Shown here: positions 1-6,623 of the stretch, in pieces | Layout of the letters: each line of letters starts with the position of its first letter | How positions within the stretch are numbered: the first letter of the stretch is position 1 | Assembly: GCA_947455385.1 (NCBI GenBank) | Contig: CANGNR010000035.1 | Span: forward strand, 1-10,475 | DNA: 10,475 nucleotides | Direction of reading: 5' to 3' | Source: Microbacteriaceae bacterium | Lineage (GTDB): Bacteria > Actinomycetota > Actinomycetes > Actinomycetales > Microbacteriaceae | Made by a program: the position numbers and the translations under genes | Notes under the pieces: model-generated | The model's database searches: none | Told to the model about the DNA's origin: nothing | What the model saw: only the letters and a program-made list of their open reading frames with translations

Positions 1-341
1 ACAGCGGCCTTTACCTCGGTAGGCGTGTGCAGCACAACCGGGATACCTCGCTGCTGGGCGAGCAGCAACACCACGCCAGAAATCTGCGCCGTACCCATAA
101 CCGTCTTGAGCCGGGGCTGCGCAAACAGGCGTTCTAGGGCGATTACATCCGGTTTGGTTTTGTCGATGAGCGCCACCAACCCGTCGGCTAGCGAAGCGAT
201 GCGCTCCCCCAGTTCCATGTCGCTTGGGGTCCGCAAGGTATCAACCGAGACGAGCGAGAGCTTTCTGCCTGCGCCAAGGTCGACGACACCAACACCACAC
301 CTGGTGAGGCCGGGGTCGATGCCCAAGACGCGTCGCGCCAT
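1..341 (-). CDS. ruvC: Holliday junction resolvase RuvC, N-terminal part (runs off the left edge)
   Basis: RuvC is the dimeric endonuclease that cuts four-way junctions made by RuvAB during recombinational repair. Reading leftward from the ATG at 339-341 gives 113 open codons without a stop. The start reads MARRVLGIDPGLTRCGVG, with the catalytic Asp of the DPG motif at residue 9. The second acidic catalytic residue is E70 in the IALER segment, matching the D7/E66 spacing of E. coli RuvC. A TVMGTAQ motif (residues 80-86) and a TPTEVKAA segment at the cut edge are also typical of RuvC. The last two catalytic Asp residues would lie outside the window. The ATG shares one base with the yebC stop codon (TAATG) and has no Shine-Dalgarno sequence, so translation probably depends on reinitiation after yebC. 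Identity is firm; the gene is partial only because the window ends. Confidence 0.95.
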   Translation of the reverse strand, partial: MARRVLGIDPGLTRCGVGVVDLGAGRKLSLVSVDTLRTPSDMELGERIASLADGLVALIDKTKPDVIALERLFAQPRLKTVMGTAQISGVVLLLAQQRGIPVVLHTPTEVKAA

Positions 342-1099
342 TAGTCGTTTTCGAGTTCGGCCAATACCTCTGGCGACATGTCGAAGTTCGAATACACGTT
401 CTGCACTTCGTCGGAGTCTTCTAGGGCGTCGATCAGCTTGATGACCTTGCGGGCGGTGTCAGCATCGACCTGAACTGGCATCGACGAAACGAACTCGACG
501 TCTGCCGATTCGTAGTCAATTCCGGCTCCCTGCAGAGCGGTGCGCACGGCGACCATGTCGCTCGGGTCGGTGGTAATTACGAACTGCTCACCGCGGTCTT
601 CGACGTCCTCGACGCCAACCTCAAGCACGGCCTCGAGAATCGAGTCCTCGGTGACACCCGCTTCTTTTGCAACCAGGATGACGCCCTTGCGCGAGAACAT
701 GTAGCTAACGCTGCCTGGGTCTGCCATGGTTCCGTTGTTGCGCGTGACTGCAACTCGCACGTCTGCCGCTGCTCGGTTCTTGTTGTCGGTCAAACACTCG
801 ATCAGAATGGCAACGCCGTTTGGGCCATAGCCTTCGTACATGATGGTCACGTATTCGGCCGCGCCGGCGTCCTGACCACTGCCACGCTTGATCGCGCGCT
901 CGATGTTGTCGTTGGGCAGCGAAGACTTGCGGCCCTTTTGAACCGCGTCATACAGAGTCGGGTTGCCGTCGAGGTCTGGTCCGCCGAGGCGAGCGGCAAC
1001 TTCGATGTTCTTGATCAACTTGGCAAACAACTTGGCGCGGCGGCCGTCGATGACTGCCTTTTTGTGCTTGGTTGTTGCCCATTTGGAATGGCCGGACAT
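341..1099 (-). CDS. yebC: YebC/PmpR (TACO1) family regulatory protein
   Basis: This 252-residue protein belongs to the YebC/TACO1 family. Members have been described as DNA-binding transcriptional regulators (PmpR) and, more recently, as factors that relieve ribosome stalling. The family signature is plain at the N-terminus: MSGHSKWATTKHKKAV, then GRRAKLFAKL (residues 19-28), AARLGG and LPNDNIERAIKRGSG. Acidic middle and C-terminal domains follow, ending with a run of Asp and Glu. Length is normal for the family. The ATG has a good Shine-Dalgarno sequence (AGGAG, complement of 1104-1108) four bases upstream. A separate promoter can be proposed in the 57-base gap behind pdxT. The gene lies just upstream of ruvC, a common bacterial neighbourhood. 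Family assignment is firm; which molecular role applies here cannot be read from sequence. Confidence 0.95.
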   Translation of the reverse strand: MSGHSKWATTKHKKAVIDGRRAKLFAKLIKNIEVAARLGGPDLDGNPTLYDAVQKGRKSSLPNDNIERAIKRGSGQDAGAAEYVTIMYEGYGPNGVAILIECLTDNKNRAAADVRVAVTRNNGTMADPGSVSYMFSRKGVILVAKEAGVTEDSILEAVLEVGVEDVEDRGEQFVITTDPSDMVAVRTALQGAGIDYESADVEFVSSMPVQVDADTARKVIKLIDALEDSDEVQNVYSNFDMSPEVLAELEND

Positions 1100-1103
1100 G
1101 ATG

Positions 1104-1160
1104 CTCCTGTGCTGCGTTTTATTTGCGACTAGTCTAACCAGCGCCTAGCGGTTTGGTCAG
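1104..1160 (-). promoter_or_regulatory. Probable yebC promoter and ribosome binding site
   Basis: On the minus strand, CTGACC (complement of 1155-1160, overlapping the pdxT stop) and TAGACT (complement of 1131-1136) are 18 bases apart, giving a plausible -35/-10 pair. The predicted start would be near 1124, leaving a leader of about 25 bases with AGGAG at 1104-1108. It would let yebC-ruvC be transcribed apart from pdxST. This rests on motif match only. Confidence 0.4.
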
Positions 1161-1735
1161 GCGCACATGTCGTCAAAAAGGGCGTGGATGCGGTCTTCGC
1201 CCGTCACTTCTGGGTGAAAGCTGATACCGAGCAGGTTGCCCTGGCGCACGCCCACGATGCCGCCACCAGGCAGGCTCGAGACGACCTCAACCCCGACTCC
1301 AACCGACTCGATAAGCGGCGCACGGATGAAGGCTGCGTGAACGGATCCCTCTATGCCCGAAAAGGCTAGGTCTGCCTCGAACGAGTCGACTTGGTGGCCG
1401 AAGGCATTGCGTCGAACAACCGCGTCGAGTCCGCCAAAGCCCTCTTGGCCCGCTATCGCGTCCTCGATTTTATTCGCGAGCATGATGAGCCCAGCGCAGG
1501 TGCCAAAGGCAGGCAACCCGTTCGCGATGGCTTCACGAATCGGCTCGAACAGACCGTAGATCTTGCTGAGTTTTTCGATCACTGTCGACTCGCCACCGGG
1601 CAGCACGAGACCGCGAATCTCGTTCAACTGTGACGCGTGCTTGACCTCGATGGTCTCGACGCCGAGTCGCTCGAATGTTGCGCGATGCTCTCTAACGTCG
1701 CCCTGAAGGGCCAGAACGCCTATCGGCTTGCGCAT
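1157..1735 (-). CDS. pdxT: Pyridoxal 5'-phosphate synthase glutaminase subunit PdxT
   Basis: PdxT hydrolyses glutamine and channels ammonia to PdxS in the deoxyxylulose-independent PLP pathway. The 192-residue protein is a class I (triad) glutaminase. It opens with IGVLALQGDVREH, has the PGGES oxyanion segment (residues 46-50), the nucleophile C80 in GTCAGLIMLA, and the His/Glu of the triad as H174 and E176 in SFHPEVTGE. These match C79, H170 and E172 of the Bacillus subtilis enzyme. Length is normal. The ATG overlaps the pdxS stop by one base (TAATG) with no Shine-Dalgarno sequence, suggesting coupled translation. That makes sense for two subunits of a 12+12 complex needed in equal amounts. 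Function is firm. Confidence 0.97.
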   Translation of the reverse strand: MRKPIGVLALQGDVREHRATFERLGVETIEVKHASQLNEIRGLVLPGGESTVIEKLSKIYGLFEPIREAIANGLPAFGTCAGLIMLANKIEDAIAGQEGFGGLDAVVRRNAFGHQVDSFEADLAFSGIEGSVHAAFIRAPLIESVGVGVEVVSSLPGGGIVGVRQGNLLGISFHPEVTGEDRIHALFDDMCA

Positions 1736-2640
1736 TACCAGCCGCGGTCGGCCAGACGGTGCGGTGCAGGAATGTCGTTGACGTTGATGCCGACCATGGC
1801 CTCGCCGAGTCCACGGCTAACCTGAGCGAGAATCTCTGGGTCGTTATAGAAGGTGGTGGCCTTGACGATTGCCTTGGCGCGCTCAATTGGGTTGCCCGAC
1901 TTGAAGATGCCCGAGCCCACGAACACGCCATCGGCGCCGAGCTGCATCATCAGAGCGGCGTCTGCGGGAGTGGCGACTCCACCTGCGGTGAAGAGCACGA
2001 CAGGCAGCTTGCCAGTTCGAGCGACCTCGCGCACGAGCTCAAACGGAGCCTGAAGCTCTTTGGCTGCGACGTACAGTTCATCTTCGTTCTTCGATGCCAG
2101 AGCGCGAATCTCGGATGAAATGGTGCGGATGTGCTTGGTGGCCTCAGAAACATCACCGGTGCCGGCCTCGCCCTTCGAGCGGATCATTGCGGCACCCTCG
2201 GTGATGCGACGCAAAGCCTCGCCCAGGTTGGTTGCGCCACAGACAAAGGGAACCTTGAACTTCCACTTGTCGATGTGGTTTACGTAGTCGGCGGGGCTGA
2301 GCACCTCTGACTCGTCGATGTAGTCGACCTTTAGGGCCTCGAGAATCTGTGCCTCGACGAAGTGGCCGATGCGAGCCTTAGCCATGACGGGAATCGAGAC
2401 TGCCTCGATGATGCCGTCGATCATGTCTGGGTCGCTCATGCGAGCAACGCCACCCTGGGCGCGGATGTCGGCCGGAACGCGCTCGAGTGCCATGACGGCA
2501 ACGGCGCCGGCATCCTCGGCGATCTTGGCCTGCTCTGGAGTTACGACGTCCATGATGACGCCGCCCTTTAGCATTTCGGCGAGGCCGCGCTTGACTAGGG
2601 ATGAACCGGTGACTGAATTATTCGACTGAGTTTCGCTCAT
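1735..2640 (-). CDS. pdxS: Pyridoxal 5'-phosphate synthase subunit PdxS
   Basis: PdxS is the (beta/alpha)8 synthase that builds PLP from ribose 5-phosphate, glyceraldehyde 3-phosphate and ammonia supplied by PdxT. From the chosen ATG the protein has 301 residues, close to the roughly 300 of actinobacterial PdxS. Visible landmarks are KRGLAEMLKGGVIMDVV near the N-terminus (D31), the first catalytic lysine K88 in PVMAKARIGH, and the second, K156, in RSKGEAGTG. These correspond to K81 and K149 of Bacillus PdxS with a constant offset of 7. The frame is open 16 codons further upstream to a TTG at 2686-2688. I reject that start because the extra residues do not resemble any PdxS N-terminus and a -10 box overlaps them. 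The chosen ATG lacks a Shine-Dalgarno sequence and may head a leaderless transcript. The HIT gene ends 50 bases upstream. Confidence 0.97.
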   Translation of the reverse strand: MSETQSNNSVTGSSLVKRGLAEMLKGGVIMDVVTPEQAKIAEDAGAVAVMALERVPADIRAQGGVARMSDPDMIDGIIEAVSIPVMAKARIGHFVEAQILEALKVDYIDESEVLSPADYVNHIDKWKFKVPFVCGATNLGEALRRITEGAAMIRSKGEAGTGDVSEATKHIRTISSEIRALASKNEDELYVAAKELQAPFELVREVARTGKLPVVLFTAGGVATPADAALMMQLGADGVFVGSGIFKSGNPIERAKAIVKATTFYNDPEILAQVSRGLGEAMVGINVNDIPAPHRLADRGW

Positions 2641-2647
2641 GCCTACA

Positions 2648-2676
2648 AGTCTAAACCTTGATGGCGGGGTCGAAAA
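2648..2676 (-). promoter_or_regulatory. Probable promoter for a leaderless pdxST transcript
   Basis: TAGACT (complement of 2648-2653) lies 7 bases before the pdxS ATG, and a weak -35-like TTTTCG (complement of 2671-2676) lies 17 bases further up. Transcription would begin at or next to the ATG, consistent with the absence of a Shine-Dalgarno sequence. The -10 hexamer is identical to the one proposed for yebC. Motif evidence only. Confidence 0.45.
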
Positions 2677-2690
2677 CTTAGACCGCAACC

Positions 2691-3263
2691 TTATGAAACA
2701 GTAGGCTCCGAGCCCCAGTTGTCTGATTGCCAGGCAGCGGCGATATCATTACGAACCTCACCTAGCAACTTTGGCAGCGCCTTGGTTTCGGCGATGATCG
2801 GAAAGAAGTTGGCGTCGTTGCGCCAGCGCGGCACGACGTGCTGGTGCAGGTGTCCAGCGATGCCAGCGCCCGCAACCTCCCCCTGGTTCATGCCGATGTT
2901 GAAGCCGTGCGCGTTTGAAACTCCCCGGATGACCCGCATGGCGCGCTGGGTTAAAGCACCAATCTCGGCAATCTCCTCGGGCGTGGCCTCGTCGTAGCCG
3001 GCGATGTGGCGATACGGGCAGACCAGCAGGTGACCGCTGTTGTAGGGGTAGAGATTCAGCAGCACGAAGGCGGTCTTGCCGCGGTGCACGATCAGAGCCT
3101 CTTCGTCGGTGCACTTCGGGCCCTTGCAGAACGGGCAGTCTGTCTCTGCCGGCTGCTGACCGTGCTGAATGTAAACGAGTCGGTGCGGGGTCCAGAGGCG
3201 TTGAAAACTGTCTGGCGCGTCCGCAACCTGCCAGTGCGGCTCGCTTTGAATCTCGTCGCTCAC
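2691..3263 (-). CDS. HIT-family protein, probable diadenosine tetraphosphate (Ap4A) phosphorylase/hydrolase
   Basis: This 190-residue protein carries the histidine-triad signature GHLHQHVVPRW, with H138, H140 and H142. Ahead of it are a CPFC motif (C43, C46; a zinc-type pair seen in this subgroup), LLNLYPYNSGHLLVCPYRH (residues 68-86) and FNIGMNQG (121-128). The protein at the same place behind thrS in Mycobacterium tuberculosis (Rv2613c) is known as an Ap4A phosphorylase, and this one has the same family features. Substrate is therefore inferred, not shown. The start is GTG (3261-3263), and its G is the last base of the thrS stop (TAGTG). A weak AGG lies a few bases upstream. Coupling to thrS fits the fact that aminoacyl-tRNA synthetases make Ap4A as a side product. 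Hydrolase versus phosphorylase activity is undecided. Confidence 0.9.
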   Translation of the reverse strand: MSDEIQSEPHWQVADAPDSFQRLWTPHRLVYIQHGQQPAETDCPFCKGPKCTDEEALIVHRGKTAFVLLNLYPYNSGHLLVCPYRHIAGYDEATPEEIAEIGALTQRAMRVIRGVSNAHGFNIGMNQGEVAGAGIAGHLHQHVVPRWRNDANFFPIIAETKALPKLLGEVRNDIAAAWQSDNWGSEPTVS

Positions 3264-5269
3264 TAGACCTGTTCTTTGTTTCGAATCGCGGTGAGGATTC
3301 GCTCGATAGCCTCAGCCACGGGCACGCCATTCTCCTGGCGACCATCACGATAGCGGAACGACACGGCTCCAGCCGCTTCATCCTCGCCGCCGGCAATCAG
3401 CTGGAACGGAACGCGATCCTTGGTGTGGTTGCGAATTTTCTTCTGCATACGGTCATCCGAGTCATCGACGGTGACGCGAACGCCCGCCTCGCGAAGCTGG
3501 GACACGATGCCGTGCAGGTACTCGCTGAACGCGTCGGCGACAGGGATTCCGACCACCTGCAGCGGTGCCAACCATGGTGGAAAGTGCCCGGCGTAGTGCT
3601 CGGTGAGCACGCCGAAGAAGCGCTCGATCGAACCGAAGAGTGCGCGGTGAATCATGACCGGGCGCTGGCGCGAGCCATCTGCCGCGGTGTACTCGAGGTC
3701 GAAGCGTTCGGGAAGGTTGAAGTCGAGCTGAATCGTCGACATCTGCCAGGTGCGGCCGATTGCGTCGCGGGCCTGAACCGAGATTTTCGGGCCATAGAAG
3801 GCGGCGCCACCCGGGTCTGGCACAAGCTCGAGGCCAGACTGGGTCGCAACCTTCTCGAGGGTTGCGGTGGCCGACTGCCAAATGGCGTCGTCGCCAACGA
3901 ACTTCGGGTTGCCCTCTTCTTTGGTCGAGAGCTCGAGGTAGAAGTCGTCGAGTCCGTAGTCGCGAAGCAGATCGAGCACGAAGTTAAGTACGTTGGTGAG
4001 CTCGGCCTCCATGGTCTCGGGCGTCACAAAGAGGTGAGCGTCATCCTGGGTAAAGCCGCGGGCGCGAGTGAGGCCATGCAGTACGCCCGACTTCTCGTAG
4101 CGATACACCGTGCCGAACTCGAACATGCGCAGCGGCAGGTCGCGATAAGAACGGCCCTGCGACTTGAAGATCAAGATGTGGAACGGGCAGTTCATCGGCT
4201 TTAGGTAGTAGTCGGCGCCCTGCTTGCGAACGACGCCGTTCTCATCGCGCTCTTCGTCGAGCTGCAGCGGCGGGAACATGCCATCGGCATACCAAGCGAG
4301 GTGGCCCGAGGTTTCAAAGAGATTGGACTTGGTGATGTGCGGCGAATAGACAAACTCGTAGCCGTCTTCTTCGTGACGTTGGCGGCTGTAGTCCTCCATC
4401 ACGCGACGGATGATTCCGCCCTTGGGGTGAAAGACCGCGAGACCGGAGCCGATCTCCTCGGGAAACGAGAAGAGGTCGAGTTCGGCACCGAGACGACGGT
4501 GGTCGCGCTTGGCGGCCTCTTCGACGCGCTCCTGATAGGCACGAAGCTCATCCTTGGTTGGCCATGCGGTGCCATAGATGCGCTGAAGCTGTTTGTTCTT
4601 TTCGTTGCCGCGCCAGTAGGCGGCCGCCACGCGGGTCAGTGCGAAACCAGCGCCAATCATGCGGGTGTTCGGCAGGTGTGGGCCGCGGCAGAGATCGCGC
4701 CACTTGGTGTCACCTGTAGCCGGGTCGATGTTGTCATAGATGGTCAGTTCGCCCGCGCCAACCTCGGCGGCACCTTCACCGACATCCTGGTTGCCGCTCT
4801 TTAGACCGATGAGCTCGAGCTTGTATGGCTCGTTGGCGAGCTCGACGATTGCGTCGGCGTCAGTGGTCACTCGACGCACAAAGCGCTGGCCTCCGCGGAT
4901 GATGCGGTCCATGGCTTTCTCGAGTGCGCGAAGGTCTTCTGGAGTGAACGGCTCGACGACGTCGAAGTCATAGTAGAAACCGTCGGTGACCGGTGGGCCG
5001 ATGCCGAGCTTGGCCTCTGGGTTGATGCTCTGAACGGCCTGCGCGAGCACGTGTGCGGTCGAGTGACGAAGGATGTTGAGCCCATCCTGGCTCGAAATTT
5101 CGACGCCTTCAACAACGTCGCCGTCGGCAAACTTGTGGGCCAAATCTTTGAGCTCACCATTCACGCGGCTGGCAACGATGGTCTTCGATGTGAACAGCTC
5201 GAATCCAGTCGATCCGGCAGCAATCTCTAGCTGCTGACCTTCGTGAATGACTTTGATGCTGTTCGACAA
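3263..5269 (-). CDS. thrS: Threonyl-tRNA synthetase
   Basis: ThrRS charges tRNA-Thr and removes mischarged serine. The 668-residue protein shows the full domain set. An N-terminal TGS domain covers about residues 1-63. The editing domain follows, with HSTAH (H69, H73) and CRGPH (C194, H198). The class II catalytic core has the zinc ligands C361 (MNCPFH) and H412 (TQDDAH), 51 residues apart exactly as C334/H385 in E. coli, plus motif 3 around IHRALFGSIERF. A C-terminal anticodon-binding domain begins near WLAPLQVVGIPVADAF. The start is TTG (5267-5269), supported by a strong AAGGAG five bases upstream, and no better ATG lies nearby. The stop overlaps the HIT start. It is the first gene of the minus-strand block. 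Confidence 0.98.
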   Translation of the reverse strand: MSNSIKVIHEGQQLEIAAGSTGFELFTSKTIVASRVNGELKDLAHKFADGDVVEGVEISSQDGLNILRHSTAHVLAQAVQSINPEAKLGIGPPVTDGFYYDFDVVEPFTPEDLRALEKAMDRIIRGGQRFVRRVTTDADAIVELANEPYKLELIGLKSGNQDVGEGAAEVGAGELTIYDNIDPATGDTKWRDLCRGPHLPNTRMIGAGFALTRVAAAYWRGNEKNKQLQRIYGTAWPTKDELRAYQERVEEAAKRDHRRLGAELDLFSFPEEIGSGLAVFHPKGGIIRRVMEDYSRQRHEEDGYEFVYSPHITKSNLFETSGHLAWYADGMFPPLQLDEERDENGVVRKQGADYYLKPMNCPFHILIFKSQGRSYRDLPLRMFEFGTVYRYEKSGVLHGLTRARGFTQDDAHLFVTPETMEAELTNVLNFVLDLLRDYGLDDFYLELSTKEEGNPKFVGDDAIWQSATATLEKVATQSGLELVPDPGGAAFYGPKISVQARDAIGRTWQMSTIQLDFNLPERFDLEYTAADGSRQRPVMIHRALFGSIERFFGVLTEHYAGHFPPWLAPLQVVGIPVADAFSEYLHGIVSQLREAGVRVTVDDSDDRMQKKIRNHTKDRVPFQLIAGGEDEAAGAVSFRYRDGRQENGVPVAEAIERILTAIRNKEQV

Positions 5270-5274
5270 GACTG

Positions 5275-5300
5275 CTCCTTAGCTGACCTCAACAATCCTA
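5275..5300 (-). promoter_or_regulatory. thrS -10 box and Shine-Dalgarno site
   Basis: TAGGAT (complement of 5295-5300) is a good -10 hexamer without a convincing -35 at 16-18 bases. It would start transcription near 5288, leaving a leader of about 20 bases. The leader ends in AAGGAG (complement of 5275-5280), placed to serve the TTG start. So short a leader leaves no room for a T-box or a tRNA-mimic operator. Confidence 0.45.
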
Positions 5301-5317
5301 CCGATTCGAGTTAGGCG

Positions 5318-5354
5318 TGCCTTGGTAGGCAAAACCAGCGCCAACATTTAGTTT
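5318..5354 (+). promoter_or_regulatory. Probable promoter of the VIT transporter gene with a dyad over the -35
   Basis: TAGTTT (5349-5354) is followed by six bases and then the ATG at 5361, so transcription would start on the ATG itself. TAGGCA (5326-5331), 17 bases upstream of the -10, can act as the -35. The same bases form the right arm of a perfect inverted repeat TGCCT-TGGT-AGGCA (5318-5331), a possible operator. A further AGGC at 5313-5316 pairs with the GCCT of the left arm. Motif evidence only. Confidence 0.4.
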
Positions 5355-5360
5355 TGAGGC

Positions 5361-6101
5361 ATGGTGAAACTGACTCAGCAAGATCTCGACGCGCAGGTTG
5401 TCGCATCCGAGGAATTCCAGAAGACCCAGATGGCCAATAAGCTCAACTGGCTTCGAGCCGGTGTGCTTGGCGCAAACGACGGAATCATGTCGACATCTGG
5501 GATCGTGATGGGTATCGCCGGTTCGCCCAATGCCACCAGCGCACAGATAATCCTCGCGGGAGTTGCGGCCCTCGTGGCTGGTTCAATCTCGATGGCCGGC
5601 GGCGAGTACACCTCGGTTTCGGCTCAGCGTGACAGCGAAATCGCAGCCCTGGCCAAGGAGTCCCAAGAGCTCAAGGACAATCCAGAAGCCGAGTTGCGCG
5701 AGCTCACCTTCTTCTATGAGCAGAAGGGCCTCTCGTTCGAGTTGGCTCAAAAGGTTGCCAAAGAACTAACCGACAAGGATGCGCTGCGCGCTCACGCCGA
5801 AGCTGAGCTTGGCATCGACTCCGAGGAGCAGGTTAGCCCTACCTCGGCGGCCATGTCGTCGTTCGTCGCCTTTGCTGGCGGTTCGATCCTCCCTTTGCTC
5901 GCGATCTCGATGGCGCCACCCATTCGCATTTGGTTGACATTGGCCGCCGTCGTGCTTTCGCTCACCGTCACCGGTTATGTGGGCGCCAAGATTGGTGGGG
6001 CTAGGCCGGGCCGCGCTATCGTCCGCAACCTGCTCGTCTCACTCGCAACCATGGGCATCACCTACGGCATCGGGCACCTAGTCGGCTCGAACGTCGCCTA
6101 A
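5361..6101 (+). CDS. VIT1/CCC1-family iron/manganese transporter
   Basis: The 246-residue protein matches the VIT/CCC1 family of proton-coupled Fe2+/Mn2+ transporters, which usually remove metal from the cytoplasm. TM1 (about 32-53) contains GANDGIMSTSG, including the conserved Asp (D40) of the metal path. TM2 (about 60-80) ends in SMAGGEY, with M78 and E82 as likely ligands. A Glu-rich cytoplasmic helical region (about 85-160, for example E100, E103, E109, E111, E114, E120) corresponds to the family's metal-binding domain. TM3-TM5 follow at about 165-185, 189-208 and 222-243. The ATG has no Shine-Dalgarno sequence and follows a -10-like box by six bases, suggesting a leaderless mRNA. Its stop overlaps the start of the phosphatase gene. 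Family is firm; metal preference and direction of transport are inferred. Confidence 0.92.
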   Translation: MVKLTQQDLDAQVVASEEFQKTQMANKLNWLRAGVLGANDGIMSTSGIVMGIAGSPNATSAQIILAGVAALVAGSISMAGGEYTSVSAQRDSEIAALAKESQELKDNPEAELRELTFFYEQKGLSFELAQKVAKELTDKDALRAHAEAELGIDSEEQVSPTSAAMSSFVAFAGGSILPLLAISMAPPIRIWLTLAAVVLSLTVTGYVGAKIGGARPGRAIVRNLLVSLATMGITYGIGHLVGSNVA

Positions 6102-6568
6102 TGAACGATCCACTCGCTAATCAGGGATATCACGAGATCCTGCCCCGCCTGTTTCTTGGCGGCACTCCCCCAGCTCGCGACCACCAGGTAAACCCAAATC
6201 CAGTTCCGAGCGAATTCGAAGAGATTGACCTTGTTTGCACTTTTCACAAGTATTCGACCCCGGTAATCGGCGAGACCATCGAGCTTCGCTACTTCTTCGA
6301 GGATGACTGGAACTTCGGCCTTCAGCCACAGAGTTTCGGCAAGATCAACGAGATTGCAGAGTACGCGCACGAGGCGTGGAGCGACGGCAAACGCGTGCTC
6401 CTGCGTTGCCAGGGCGGACGCAACCGCAGCGGTTTGGTGATGGGTGTCGTGCTTCTTCGTGCCGGTTACAGCGCGGATGACGCCATCGCGCTAATGCGTG
6501 AGCGCCGCCACGAGTCTGTGCTGTTCAATGAACACTTTGGGGCTTCGCTGCGCGAATGGGTTCTCTAG
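6101..6568 (+). CDS. Dual-specificity/tyrosine phosphatase-like protein
   Basis: The 155-residue protein has the Cys-phosphatase P-loop CX5R: C103 to R109 in RCQGGRNRSG, followed by S110. The residue before the nucleophile is Arg (R102) rather than the usual His. A candidate general acid sits in FFEDDW (D68 or D69). The helix after the P-loop and the segment AGYSADDAIALMRERR (about 127-142) fit the small dual-specificity phosphatase fold. An N-terminal ILPRLFLGG segment resembles the beta-strand start seen in such proteins. No signal peptide or membrane segment is visible, so it should be cytoplasmic. The start ATG overlaps the transporter stop (TAATG) without a Shine-Dalgarno sequence, so it is translated by coupling. 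The substrate (phosphoprotein, phosphoinositide or other) cannot be told. Confidence 0.8.
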   Translation: MNDPLANQGYHEILPRLFLGGTPPARDHQVNPNPVPSEFEEIDLVCTFHKYSTPVIGETIELRYFFEDDWNFGLQPQSFGKINEIAEYAHEAWSDGKRVLLRCQGGRNRSGLVMGVVLLRAGYSADDAIALMRERRHESVLFNEHFGASLREWVL

Positions 6569-6600
6569 CCTCAGCGTGTCAGAAGTAAGGAACTTAGGCC

Positions 6601-6623
6601 AGCCGCGTCAACGCAACGGCTTT
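6601..6623 (+). terminator. Weak hairpin after the phosphatase gene
   Basis: AGCCG (6601-6605) and CGGCT (6617-6621) can form a 5-bp stem, and inner CGT/ACG may add pairing. The T-run that follows is only three bases. It lies between the phosphatase stop and the convergent small membrane-protein gene. It could be a poor intrinsic terminator or chance. Confidence 0.2.

Noticed and set aside
2641..2688. Upstream TTG start that would add 16 residues to PdxS
   Set aside because: The extra residues do not match PdxS N-termini, and the probable -10 box lies inside the extension.
2758..3396. 212-codon minus-strand ORF overlapping the HIT gene and the end of thrS
   Set aside because: It is an out-of-frame, Arg/Pro/Ala-rich reading of the two real genes, with no motifs.
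3425..4204. 259-codon plus-strand ORF antisense to thrS
   Set aside because: It lies wholly inside the certain thrS gene, its protein shows no recognisable motif, and it is the kind of long shadow frame expected opposite a GC-rich gene.
5308..5330. DtxR/IdeR iron box in front of the VIT gene
   Set aside because: Only about 8 of 19 positions fit the consensus; I keep the dyad as an unnamed motif instead.
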